A DNA stretch of 18,080 nt. Origin: an uncultured Bacteroidaceae bacterium. GTDB taxonomy: Bacteria > Bacteroidota > Bacteroidia > Bacteroidales > Bacteroidaceae. The stretch lies in NCBI GenBank assembly GCA_904501945.1, contig CAJGCU010000049.1, positions 1 to 18,080 on the forward strand, given 5' to 3'. Positions 1 to 6,922 of this stretch are shown one piece after another; position 1 is the first letter of the stretch, and each line of letters opens with the position of its first letter. Under the pieces are notes generated by a model that did not search any database, was not told the DNA's origin, and saw nothing but the letters and a program-made list of their open reading frames with translations. The position numbers and the translations under genes are program-made.

Positions 1-48
1 GAGATTGTTGGACAGCTCGAATGTGCTTGATGCGTTACATACATCATT

Positions 49-3000
49 ATGGTTTGGCAAGACATTTTAGAAGTCTTTCTCTCTGAACTGTCGTTAAGAC
101 AAAAGTATCATTATTTCTATGATGCGCTGCATCGTGTCTGCATAGAGAAGACTCGCGATTTGCCCAGCGACTATAATGATTTCTTTTCACGCCTTCAGGC
201 TGTCTGCCGCCTGACGTCTTATCCGCTCTATAGAGTGGATACTTTTCGATGGCGCGCTCGAAGGGTTGAATGTCAAGATTTGATGCCTGACGAGCGTACT
301 TTTCTTGTTGATGTGCGTGCTTTTGCTGATGCAATGGCTCATTTTACAGGAGAACCTATTCCCCGTCAATTGAAAGGCTTGCTGCCTGACGGGGAATTTC
401 TTCCCGTTTCTGTAGAACAGATAAGACAAGTGGTTCGCAAGAAAAGGCAAAGGTTCGTTGTGCAGAGTATTGAAGCACCGTATATTGAAGCAATCTCTCA
501 TGAATTTCCTTCTGAAAAGCCTTTTCGGATAGATGCTTCTGCCAATCAGCATACTTTGCAGTCTGTTCTTCTTTTGAAACCAGGTATGCAGTTTAACGCC
601 CTCTCGTTTACGATTGATACGGAAGGCACATATCATCCTCTGTATATTATTGTGGAGCCCGACTTTTTGCTAGACACCACTACTGTGACTGGCTGTGTGA
701 AGGCGTGGGGAGAGTCGGCTTTTAATCATCTTTTGGCAAAATTTAAGCCATCGGAAAGCACGGTTTATACTTTACTGGGAGACTTCTCCAACCAATTTCT
801 TGATGATGCGTTCAACCTGCCCGCTCCTGACTATCGTGCATCTATGCAGAAGGCTTTTTCTGAGCGTGTTTTGGATATTTCGGCTTGTGCTGAAATAGAT
901 AGAGAGTTTTTTGAGGAGACACAAAACCAATTTCATCACATTCTGCAGGTTGTTCGAGAATTGAATTTGCAACCTTTTATGCAGGAGGAGGGTACAGAAG
1001 TGCACATAGAACCTTCTTTCTTCTGTGAAGCTTTGGGGTTGCAAGGACGTATGGACTGCTTGATAAGCAATGGCGTAGATGAAAGGAAATTTCTAATTGA
1101 ACTGAAATCTGGAAAATGGGACGAGTTTCGCAATTGTGCAAAGGATGAGCATCTGATGCAGATGCTGCTGTATAAGGAAATTCTTTATTATAATACGGGG
1201 GTACGGCAGGCTGACGTGATTGGCAATCTGCTTTATTCTAAATATCCGAAGTTGCAGGAACAGAGAAGTTTTCAGGAGATAGTACAACGTGCTATGAATA
1301 TCCGAAATAATATAGTGGCACTTGAATTGGGTTTGCTGCATGGTGAGGCGAGGACGTGGATTCCCAAACTGACACCACAGGCATTAAGGCGCAAACCTAA
1401 GTGTAATGATAAGTTTTGGCAAACGTGGTGTTTGCCAGAAATCAGTTCTGTTATTGGTGTTTTGCAAACTATGGATGCTCTCACCGCTGAATATTTTTAT
1501 ACGTTTTTGCAATTTATTGAACGTGAGCAGTTTGAAAGTAAGGTGTGTAATGCTCGACCTGATTCCACAAGAGCTTTGTCTTCGTTGTGGAATGCAGATA
1601 CAAATGTCAAGAAGGAAAATGGAGACATTATTGTTGACTTGCAGATTGCCGACCTGCGAATTCAGGATGGTGTAGATGCAGTGTGTCTGTGCATGCTTGA
1701 TAGAGAATCACTTCCCAATTTCCGAATAGGCGATTCTGTTATCTTTTATCAGCGTCAATCTGATGTAGATTCAGCTGTTACGCAGCAGGTGCTGCGTTGC
1801 AGTGTGGAGAGTTATGGAGAAGGATACGTCTGGTTGAAACTGAAGAATAAGCAGAGGAATGAAAAGGTTTTTAATAAAGATGCTAAATATGCAATTGAGC
1901 ATGACCATGTGGATACGAATTTCAAAAGTCTTTATAGGGGTCATTTCTCACTTCTAACCTGCAGTAAGCATCGCCGTGAACTTTTGTTGTGTCAGCGAGA
2001 ACCTGCTGTGGAAGATCTTTTTTTGCTTGTAGGACCTCCTGGAACGGGGAAAACTTCTGTTGCTTTGAAGTGTATGGTTGAGGAGCATCTTCAAGCGGAA
2101 CATGATATATTGTTGCTTGCCTATACCAATCGGGCTGTTGATGAAATTTGCGCTATGCTCTCAGCTATAGAGTCTCATCCACAATATATACGCATTGGTC
2201 GTGAGTTTTCTTGTGCTCCCCACTATCAAGATAATTTATTGGAGAATATGCTGGGAAAGCTTTCTAATAGGCAAGAAGTGATAGAGAAGGTAAAAGATAC
2301 GCATATCTTTGTGAGTACAGTAGCTTCGATGAATAGCCATTTTGCATTATTCAAGCTTAAGCATTTTCAAGTGGCGATATTTGATGAAGCATCGCAAATT
2401 CTAGAGCCCCATTTGTTGTCTATCTTAACTTCTTCTGCCATAGATAAGATTATAATGATTGGTGACCATAAGCAGTTGCCTGCTGTAGTAGTGCAGGACG
2501 AGAAAAAATCAGCGGTTACATCTCCAATGCTTCATGCCATAGGACTAACCAATTGCCGAAATTCGCTTTTCGAAAGACTTTATGAGAAATATCGTCATCG
2601 TGAAGATATTGTGGCCATGCTTAATCATCAAGGACGTATGCATCCTGATATTGCTGCTTTCGCCTCTCGTCTTTTCTATGAGAATCGTCTTTTGCCAGTA
2701 GGTCTCCCGCATCAAAAAGAAAATCTTCTGTTTACTAATTACGATGAAGCGGATTCAATAGAGACGCTTGTGGCTACTCGTCGCTGTGCCTTTGTTCATG
2801 TTCCTCGTCCTTCATTTGAAGATTATATGCCGAAGGCGAATGTGCTCGAAGCGCAGAGGATTGCTCAGATTGTGAAGAAGATATGTATTGTTCATCAGAA
2901 AAACGGGATATCGTTTGACCCTTCGAGGCAATTAGGCATCATCGTTCCTTATCGTCGGCAAATAGCTACGGTGCATACAGAAGTGGCAAACCTGTTGAGT

Positions 3001-3279
3001 GAGTGCGGGATGGGTAATAGCAGCCAGTTACTAATAGATACAGTGGAGCGTTTTCAGGGCTCTCAGCGAGACATTATTATATATGGCACAACTATTGTGC
3101 AATATTATGAACTAGAAAGGCTTTCTGAGCTTGTAACGATAGGAGGAACTTTGGTTGACCGTAAGCTCAATGTGGCCATTACTCGTGCTCGCAAGCAATT
3201 CATCATGTTAGGCAATGAACAATTGCTATCCCAAAACGTTTTATATTCTCAACTGATTGATTTTTGCAAAGGCAGATAA
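49..3279 (+). CDS. Dna2-like fusion of PD-(D/E)XK nuclease and SF1 helicase
   Basis: This is a 1076-residue DNA nuclease-helicase, likely acting in DNA repair, replication or end processing. The N-terminal third carries a PD-(D/E)XK core: D336 in GRMD, E351 and K353 in IELKSGK, and a Q371-x3-Y375 motif as in the RecB/Cas4/Dna2 group. The middle (about 540-650) is probably a barrel and stalk linking the two halves. The C-terminal SF1 helicase of the DNA2/NAM7/Upf1 type has Walker A GPPGTGKT at 662-669, DEAS at 779-782, GDHKQLP at 805-811, VERFQGSQRD at 999-1008 and LNVAITRAR at 1040-1048. A Fe-S cysteine set like that of Dna2 or Cas4 is not evident; C452 and C461 are the only suggestive pair. 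The ATG at 49 is the first start after an in-frame stop at 28-30, and no Shine-Dalgarno sequence is visible. The upstream partner, if any, lies outside the window. The domain call is firm; the exact cellular role is not. Confidence 0.9.
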   Translation: MVWQDILEVFLSELSLRQKYHYFYDALHRVCIEKTRDLPSDYNDFFSRLQAVCRLTSYPLYRVDTFRWRARRVECQDLMPDERTFLVDVRAFADAMAHFTGEPIPRQLKGLLPDGEFLPVSVEQIRQVVRKKRQRFVVQSIEAPYIEAISHEFPSEKPFRIDASANQHTLQSVLLLKPGMQFNALSFTIDTEGTYHPLYIIVEPDFLLDTTTVTGCVKAWGESAFNHLLAKFKPSESTVYTLLGDFSNQFLDDAFNLPAPDYRASMQKAFSERVLDISACAEIDREFFEETQNQFHHILQVVRELNLQPFMQEEGTEVHIEPSFFCEALGLQGRMDCLISNGVDERKFLIELKSGKWDEFRNCAKDEHLMQMLLYKEILYYNTGVRQADVIGNLLYSKYPKLQEQRSFQEIVQRAMNIRNNIVALELGLLHGEARTWIPKLTPQALRRKPKCNDKFWQTWCLPEISSVIGVLQTMDALTAEYFYTFLQFIEREQFESKVCNARPDSTRALSSLWNADTNVKKENGDIIVDLQIADLRIQDGVDAVCLCMLDRESLPNFRIGDSVIFYQRQSDVDSAVTQQVLRCSVESYGEGYVWLKLKNKQRNEKVFNKDAKYAIEHDHVDTNFKSLYRGHFSLLTCSKHRRELLLCQREPAVEDLFLLVGPPGTGKTSVALKCMVEEHLQAEHDILLLAYTNRAVDEICAMLSAIESHPQYIRIGREFSCAPHYQDNLLENMLGKLSNRQEVIEKVKDTHIFVSTVASMNSHFALFKLKHFQVAIFDEASQILEPHLLSILTSSAIDKIIMIGDHKQLPAVVVQDEKKSAVTSPMLHAIGLTNCRNSLFERLYEKYRHREDIVAMLNHQGRMHPDIAAFASRLFYENRLLPVGLPHQKENLLFTNYDEADSIETLVATRRCAFVHVPRPSFEDYMPKANVLEAQRIAQIVKKICIVHQKNGISFDPSRQLGIIVPYRRQIATVHTEVANLLSECGMGNSSQLLIDTVERFQGSQRDIIIYGTTIVQYYELERLSELVTIGGTLVDRKLNVAITRARKQFIMLGNEQLLSQNVLYSQLIDFCKGR

Positions 3280-3402
3280 AGGCATTGTGTGGTAAGAATC
3301 GCTTGGATGACAGAGGGTAGGTGGAGCATTGCAATCACTTTTTCTTGTCTGCCAAACTTTATTCATCTCATTTGTTTTTTTGGAGGGTACCAATTTTTGT
3401 AT

Positions 3403-3439
3403 AAAAACACAAAGGAGCTTCACGTTTGTGAAACTCCTT
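3403..3439 (-). terminator. Rho-independent terminator of tRNA-His
   Basis: On the minus strand the arms AAGGAG-T-TTCAC and GTGAA-G-CTCCTT pair around an AAAC loop, with one internal mismatch. They are followed by a tail reading TGTGTTTTT. The structure starts directly after the tRNA-His 3' end and fits a terminator for that gene. Confidence 0.85.
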
Positions 3440-3442
3440 GGG

Positions 3443-3517
3443 GGTGGGTGGTGGGACTCGAACCCACGACATTCAGAACCACAATCTGACGCTCTAACCG
3501 ACTGAACTACATCCACC
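3443..3517 (-). tRNA. tRNA-His (anticodon GTG)
   Basis: The minus strand folds into a full cloverleaf with anticodon GTG in the loop TTGTGGT, anticodon stem TCAGA/TCTGA and T arm GTGGG-TTCGAGT-CCCAC. It has the extra 5' G (G-1) opposite C73 that marks histidine tRNAs. CCA is not encoded; the genomic bases after C73 are CCC. The acceptor stem has an A5-C68 mismatch, because the 5' strand is GTGGATG and the 3' strand is CACCCAC. The gene has its own promoter and terminator, so it is probably a single-gene unit. Confidence 0.95.
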
Positions 3518-3546
3518 ATGTAGCAATCATTTCTGATTTGCGAGTG

Positions 3547-3578
3547 CAAAGGTAGGACAATTATTTGTATTGACCAAA
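3547..3578 (-). promoter_or_regulatory. Promoter of tRNA-His
   Basis: On the minus strand TTTG (3575-3578) is followed after 20 nt by TACCTTTG (3547-3554). This matches the Bacteroidetes sigma-ABfr consensus (TTTG, about 19 nt, TAnnTTTG). Transcription would start near 3540, giving a leader of about 22 nt before the tRNA. Confidence 0.75.
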
Positions 3579-3584
3579 TAATTG
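3558..3584. repeat. Perfect 10-bp inverted repeat over the tRNA-His -33 box
   Basis: CAATTATTTG (3558-3567) and CAAATAATTG (3575-3584) are perfect reverse complements separated by 7 nt. The second arm contains the -33 TTTG of the tRNA-His promoter. The repeat also lies 17 nt past the folD stop. It could be an operator or an AT-rich mRNA 3' hairpin for folD, but it lacks a T tail. Confidence 0.6.
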
Positions 3585-3600
3585 GCGAAGAAAATGCGAT

Positions 3601-4479
3601 TTAATTGTAAAATTCTTTGCGTCCTGCACTTAGCGTGTTCTTCATGAGTGAACAAATGGTCATAGGACCTACGCCGCCTGGCACAGGGGTGATGAAAGAA
3701 CATTTGGGTGCTACATTCTCAAAGTCAACATCTCCGCAGAGTCGGAAACCAGTTTTGCGTGTTGCATCTGGGACGCGTGTTGTACCTACATCGACAATGG
3801 CAGCGCCTTCTTTTACCATATCTGCTGTTACGAAATTAGGACTGCCAATTGCTGCAATAATGATGTCGGCTTGTAGACATTCCTCTTTCAGAGTTTTTGA
3901 ACGGCTGTGGCATACTGTTACTGTGGCGTCACCATATTGTTTCTGCATCATCAGCTGCGCCATTGGTTTGCCTACGATGTTGGAACGTCCAAGGATAACG
4001 CATTTCTTGCCACTTGTTTCGATGTTGTAACGTTTGAGCAATGTGATGATGCCCAGTGGGGTAGCAGAGATGTAGCAGGGAAGGCCAATGGCCATACGAC
4101 CCACATTGATGGGGTGGAAGCCGTCCACGTCTTTGCGATAGTCAATGGCTTCGATAATTTTCTGTTCTGAGATGTGCTTGGGAAGTGGAAGCTGCACGAT
4201 GAAGCCATCTACATCGGCATCCTTATTCAGTTTTTCCACTTGCTCCAGAAGGAACTCTTCTGTAATGTCATCCTCGAAGCGGAGAAGGGTGGAAGTGAAT
4301 CCGCACGCTTCACATGCTAATACTTTGTTCTTTACATAAGTTTCGCTGCCTCCATCGTGGCCAACAAGGATAGCTGCAAGATGAGGGCGCTTGCCTCCTG
4401 CTTCTACAATGTTTTTTACTTCTTCTGCTATCTCAGCTTTGATGGCTGCTGCTGTTGCTTTTCCGTCTATCAGTTGCAT
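3601..4479 (-). CDS. folD: Methylenetetrahydrofolate dehydrogenase/cyclohydrolase FolD
   Basis: This bifunctional cytosolic enzyme of one-carbon metabolism oxidises 5,10-methylene-THF to methenyl-THF using NADP and hydrolyses that to 10-formyl-THF. At 292 residues it is of normal family length. Visible signatures are the YVKNK segment with Y48 and the catalytic lysine K52, Q96 in VQLPLP, D119 in KDVDGFHP, the nucleotide-binding GRSNIVGKPM at 164-173, and the C-terminal PVPGGVGPMT. The ATG lies 23 nt after the ffh stop on the same strand, so the two genes are very likely cotranscribed. The A-rich stretch before the ATG (AAAGAAA) is the only ribosome-binding candidate. Confidence 0.97.
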   Translation of the reverse strand: MQLIDGKATAAAIKAEIAEEVKNIVEAGGKRPHLAAILVGHDGGSETYVKNKVLACEACGFTSTLLRFEDDITEEFLLEQVEKLNKDADVDGFIVQLPLPKHISEQKIIEAIDYRKDVDGFHPINVGRMAIGLPCYISATPLGIITLLKRYNIETSGKKCVILGRSNIVGKPMAQLMMQKQYGDATVTVCHSRSKTLKEECLQADIIIAAIGSPNFVTADMVKEGAAIVDVGTTRVPDATRKTGFRLCGDVDFENVAPKCSFITPVPGGVGPMTICSLMKNTLSAGRKEFYN

Positions 4480-4502
4480 GATGTTTCTTTCTTTTCTTCG
4501 TT

Positions 4503-5855
4503 TTAGAATCTTGGCATTCCTTTCATGCCCTTCATACGCTGCATCTGCGCCATAGCTTGAGCCATTTTAGGACTAGTCATCTGATGCATCATTTTGCGCA
4601 TTTGTTCGAACTGTTTTGTGATGCGGTTTACCTCATCAATGGAATTGCCTGAACCTTTGGCAATACGCAGTTTTCGCGACATATTGATGCACTCTGGATG
4701 CTCGCGCTCGTAGGGAGTCATTGAGCCAATCATGGCTTCCACTGACTTGAATGCGTTATCGTCAATATCCACATCTTTCAATGCTTTGCCCATACCTGGA
4801 ATCATTGATGCCAAATCTTTGATGTTGCCCATCTTTTTGATTTGGTTGATTTGTCCGAGGAAGTCGTTGTAGTCGAACTTGTTCTTGGCTATCTTCTTTT
4901 CCAGACGTTTCGCTTCTTCTTCGTCAAACTGTTGCTGTGCACGTTCTACGAAAGAAACAATGTCGCCCATGCCAAGGATGCGGTCGGCCATACGTTCGGG
5001 GTGGAACACGTCAAGTGCTTCCATCTTTTCGCCTGTACCTACAAACTTGATAGGCTTCGTTACTACGGTACGGATTGAAAGGGCTGCACCGCCACGAGTG
5101 TCACCATCCAGTTTGGTGAGGATAACGCCGTCAATCTCGAGACGTTCGTTGAAGGTCTTTGCCGTATTGACAGCATCCTGGCCAGTCATGGCATCCACAA
5201 CAAGAAGTGTCTCGTTAGGGTTGACTGCGGCTTTGATCTGTTCTATCTGCACCATCAGTTCTTCGTCAATTGACTGACGTCCAGCCGTATCGACAATCAC
5301 TACATCATATCCTTTCGCCTTGGCTTCCTGGATGGCATTCTTTGCAACTGCTATAGGGTTTGTTGCACCTGGTTCAAGATAACAAGGAACGCCAACTTGT
5401 TCTGCAAGCACGCGTAATTGTTCCATAGCCGCAGGACGGAAGGTGTCGCAGGCTGCAAGCAGAGGCTTTTTGTGATTTTGGTTTTTCAGGCGCAATGCCA
5501 ATTTACCCGACATGGTTGTCTTGCCGGCACCATTCAAACCTGCCATCAGAATTACAGTCGGATGTCCTGACAGATTCAAGTCTGTGGCTTGGCCGCCCAT
5601 CAAGGCAGCCAATTCATCGTGTACGATTTTCACCATCAGCTGCCCTGGCTTCACTGCTGTCAGCACGTCTTGACCCAGTGCCTTCTGCTTCACGGTGTCT
5701 GTGAAGTTTTTGGCAACCTTATAGTTAACGTCGGCTTCGAGCAGAGCCTTGCGCACGTCTTTCAGCGTTTCTGCTACGTTGATTTCGGTGATTTTTCCTT
5801 CACCTTTCAGTATCTTAAAAGACCGTTCAAGTCTTTCGCTTAGATTTTCAAACAT
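4503..5855 (-). CDS. ffh: Signal recognition particle protein Ffh (SRP54)
   Basis: This GTPase binds the SRP RNA and signal peptides of nascent chains and delivers ribosomes to FtsY at the inner membrane. At 450 residues it has the standard N, G and M domains. G-domain motifs are GLNGAGKTT at 106-114, DTFRPAA at 137-143, DTAGR at 189-193 and TKLDGD at 247-252. The C-terminal M domain (from about 330) is rich in methionine, ending MKGMKGMPRF, as expected for signal-peptide and RNA binding. P-loop position 108 is Asn where many homologues have Gln. The gene is followed by folD and preceded on the same strand by dedA, 69 nt away. The SRP RNA gene lies about 0.8 kb upstream on the opposite strand. 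Confidence 0.98.
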   Translation of the reverse strand: MFENLSERLERSFKILKGEGKITEINVAETLKDVRKALLEADVNYKVAKNFTDTVKQKALGQDVLTAVKPGQLMVKIVHDELAALMGGQATDLNLSGHPTVILMAGLNGAGKTTMSGKLALRLKNQNHKKPLLAACDTFRPAAMEQLRVLAEQVGVPCYLEPGATNPIAVAKNAIQEAKAKGYDVVIVDTAGRQSIDEELMVQIEQIKAAVNPNETLLVVDAMTGQDAVNTAKTFNERLEIDGVILTKLDGDTRGGAALSIRTVVTKPIKFVGTGEKMEALDVFHPERMADRILGMGDIVSFVERAQQQFDEEEAKRLEKKIAKNKFDYNDFLGQINQIKKMGNIKDLASMIPGMGKALKDVDIDDNAFKSVEAMIGSMTPYEREHPECINMSRKLRIAKGSGNSIDEVNRITKQFEQMRKMMHQMTSPKMAQAMAQMQRMKGMKGMPRF

Positions 5856-5876
5856 ATCTTTATTTTTCGATTTAGA

Positions 5877-5918
5877 GGTTGTGTGGTCTCTGACCGCATG
5901 GTCTGTGCCCCTACAGCC
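5877..5918. repeat. Degenerate palindrome between dedA and ffh
   Basis: The two halves 5877-5895 and 5900-5918 are imperfect reverse complements around GCAT, with a perfect core GACC-GCAT-GGTC (5892-5903). It ends in GCCCCTACAG. It fills most of the 69-nt gap between dedA and ffh, so it would lie inside a shared mRNA and could act as a processing or stability hairpin, or be a decayed dispersed repeat. Confidence 0.4.
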
Positions 5919-5924
5919 GTATTA

Positions 5925-6557
5925 CTATTTCTTCGCCCCTTTATATATAAGGTATACGATGATGGCAATAACGATGATGATGGCTGCAATGCCGATGATG
6001 TGCGAATAATGCGCAATCGTGTCGATCAGCTCTTGCTTAGGCATGGTGCTGTGGAAAGCATAGCCAATAGCCACAAGGATGCAGTTCCAGAGTCCTGCGC
6101 CGATGCTGGTGAATAGAATGAACTGCATGAGATTCATCTTGGCAAGACCCGCAGGGATGCTGATGAGCTGGCGTATAGCTGGAATCAAGCGGCCGATGAG
6201 GGTCGATACAATGCCGTGCTTGTCAAAGTAAGCTTCAGCCTGCTGCACTTTTTCTGCATCAATCAGACACATGTGGCCAAAGCGACTGTTGGCAAACGCA
6301 TAGACGATGGGACGCCCAAGAAAGTATGAAAGCACATAATTGATGAGTGCACCTAAAAGTGCGCCAATTGTACCCGTCAAAATAATCATTGGATAGGTCA
6401 TTTCGCCAGTTTCGGCGGCCATGTAGGCCGCTGGAATCATGACCACCTCTGATGGGAATGGGATAAAAGAACTCTCTATTGTCATGAACAAGACAATCCA
6501 ACCGTAGTTGAGATTGTCAAGTGCGCCATTGGTGAGATTGAGTATGATTTCTTCCAT
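5925..6557 (-). CDS. DedA family inner-membrane protein
   Basis: This is a 210-residue polytopic membrane protein of the DedA (SNARE-associated/VTT) family. Members are linked to undecaprenyl-phosphate or phospholipid translocation and to membrane homeostasis. Family signatures are ESSFIPFPSEVV at 28-39, the glycine-rich GALLGALINY segment at 65-74, and GRLIPAIRQ at 122-130 followed by IPAGLAKM. Hydrophobic stretches cover most of the protein, and the C-terminus is a long helix (about 185-206) ending in GAKK. The exact substrate cannot be read from the sequence. It is the first gene of a probable dedA-ffh-folD unit and has a promoter -10-like box only a few bases before its ATG. Confidence 0.92.
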   Translation of the reverse strand: MEEIILNLTNGALDNLNYGWIVLFMTIESSFIPFPSEVVMIPAAYMAAETGEMTYPMIILTGTIGALLGALINYVLSYFLGRPIVYAFANSRFGHMCLIDAEKVQQAEAYFDKHGIVSTLIGRLIPAIRQLISIPAGLAKMNLMQFILFTSIGAGLWNCILVAIGYAFHSTMPKQELIDTIAHYSHIIGIAAIIIVIAIIVYLIYKGAKK

Positions 6558-6565
6558 AATGGCTG

Positions 6566-6573
6566 CAAAGTTA
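6566..6573 (-). promoter_or_regulatory. -7 box of the dedA promoter
   Basis: On the minus strand TAACTTTG matches the Bacteroidetes TAnnTTTG element. The -33 partner is weak: the nearest TTG lies about 3 nt beyond ideal spacing. The ATG at 6557 is only 8 nt past the box, so the transcript would be leaderless or nearly so, if this box is used. Confidence 0.5.
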
Positions 6574-6586
6574 CGACTTTTTAATG

Positions 6587-6614
6587 GATAATTGACAATT
6601 GATAATTGATAATT
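6587..6614. repeat. Four tandem copies of the heptamer GAYAATT
   Basis: GATAATT, GACAATT, GATAATT and GATAATT run head to tail with one substitution. The array lies in the divergent intergenic region between the dedA and ffs promoters. It could be a slippage tract or a binding site array. Confidence 0.75.
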
Positions 6615-6646
6615 TACGGATTGAAGCTATTTTTCCGTCTAAAAGT

Positions 6647-6677
6647 TTTGCCACTTCGCAAAAAAGGCATACCTTTG
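6647..6677 (+). promoter_or_regulatory. Promoter of ffs and tRNA-Thr
   Basis: TTTG (6647-6650), then exactly 19 nt, then TACCTTTG (6670-6677). This is a full match to the Bacteroidetes housekeeping consensus. The start would fall near 6683, just before the first paired base of the SRP RNA at 6690. Confidence 0.85.
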
Positions 6678-6689
6678 CACCCGCAAAAT

Positions 6690-6785
6690 GGGTAAGTCCT
6701 ATACGGCCAGCTCCCTCGGAATCCCCCAGGGCTTGACCGCAGCAAGGGTACTTGGTTGTAGCGGCGCGATGTAGTAAGCTTGCCC
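6690..6785 (+). ncRNA. ffs: Signal recognition particle RNA, small bacterial (4.5S) type
   Basis: This is the RNA scaffold of the signal recognition particle, binding Ffh through its helix 8. The ends GGGTAAG (6690-6696) and CTTGCCC (6779-6785) pair over 7 bp including one G-T. Inside are the hallmarks of the SRP core: CTCGGAATC, then CCCCCAGG (6723-6730), the conserved 3' side GCAGCAAGGG (6738-6747) and GATGTAG (6769-6775), which parallels GGGATGTAGC of E. coli 4.5S RNA. The apical stretch between CAGG and GCAGC reads GCTTGACC and does not contain the usual GGAA tetraloop. The transcript runs on into tRNA-Thr 4 nt later. The identification rests on the core and on the position after a strong promoter. 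Confidence 0.88.
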
Positions 6786-6789
6786 ACCC

Positions 6790-6863
6790 GCCTCTTTAGC
6801 TCAGTTGGCCAGAGCACGTGATTTGTAATCTCGGGGTCGTTGGTTCGAATCCGACAAGAGGCT
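6790..6863 (+). tRNA. tRNA-Thr (anticodon TGT)
   Basis: The cloverleaf is clear. The acceptor GCCTCTT/AAGAGGC is perfect, the D stem is GCTC/GAGC, the anticodon loop is TTTGTAA with anticodon TGT, and the T arm is GTTGG-TTCGAAT-CCGAC. The discriminator base is T and CCA is not encoded. The anticodon stem CGTGA/TCTCG has a T-T mismatch at 29-41. The gene follows ffs by 4 nt and shares its promoter and terminator, so the tRNA must be cut from a joint transcript. Confidence 0.96.
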
Positions 6864-6873
6864 CAAAAGTAAC

Positions 6874-6900
6874 GGAGAAAGTCATGCTTTCTCCTTTTTT
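6874..6900 (+). terminator. Terminator of the ffs and tRNA-Thr unit
   Basis: GGAGAAAG and CTTTCTCC form a perfect 8-bp stem around TCATG, followed by six T. This is a textbook rho-independent terminator. Confidence 0.93.
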
Positions 6901-6922
6901 GTATACTATTATTTAATTATAT

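Noticed and set aside
1..70. Possible 3' end of a gene upstream of the helicase
   Set aside because: All three forward frames are open to the window edge and stop at 30, 70 and 86. The pieces are too short to choose among or to assign to a family.
3289..3489. 66-residue open frame on the plus strand
   Set aside because: It runs into the tRNA-His gene and crosses its terminator; there is no start signal and no protein-like composition.
5589..6116. Several plus-strand open frames across ffh and dedA
   Set aside because: They are antisense shadows of clearly conserved genes and show no motif of their own.
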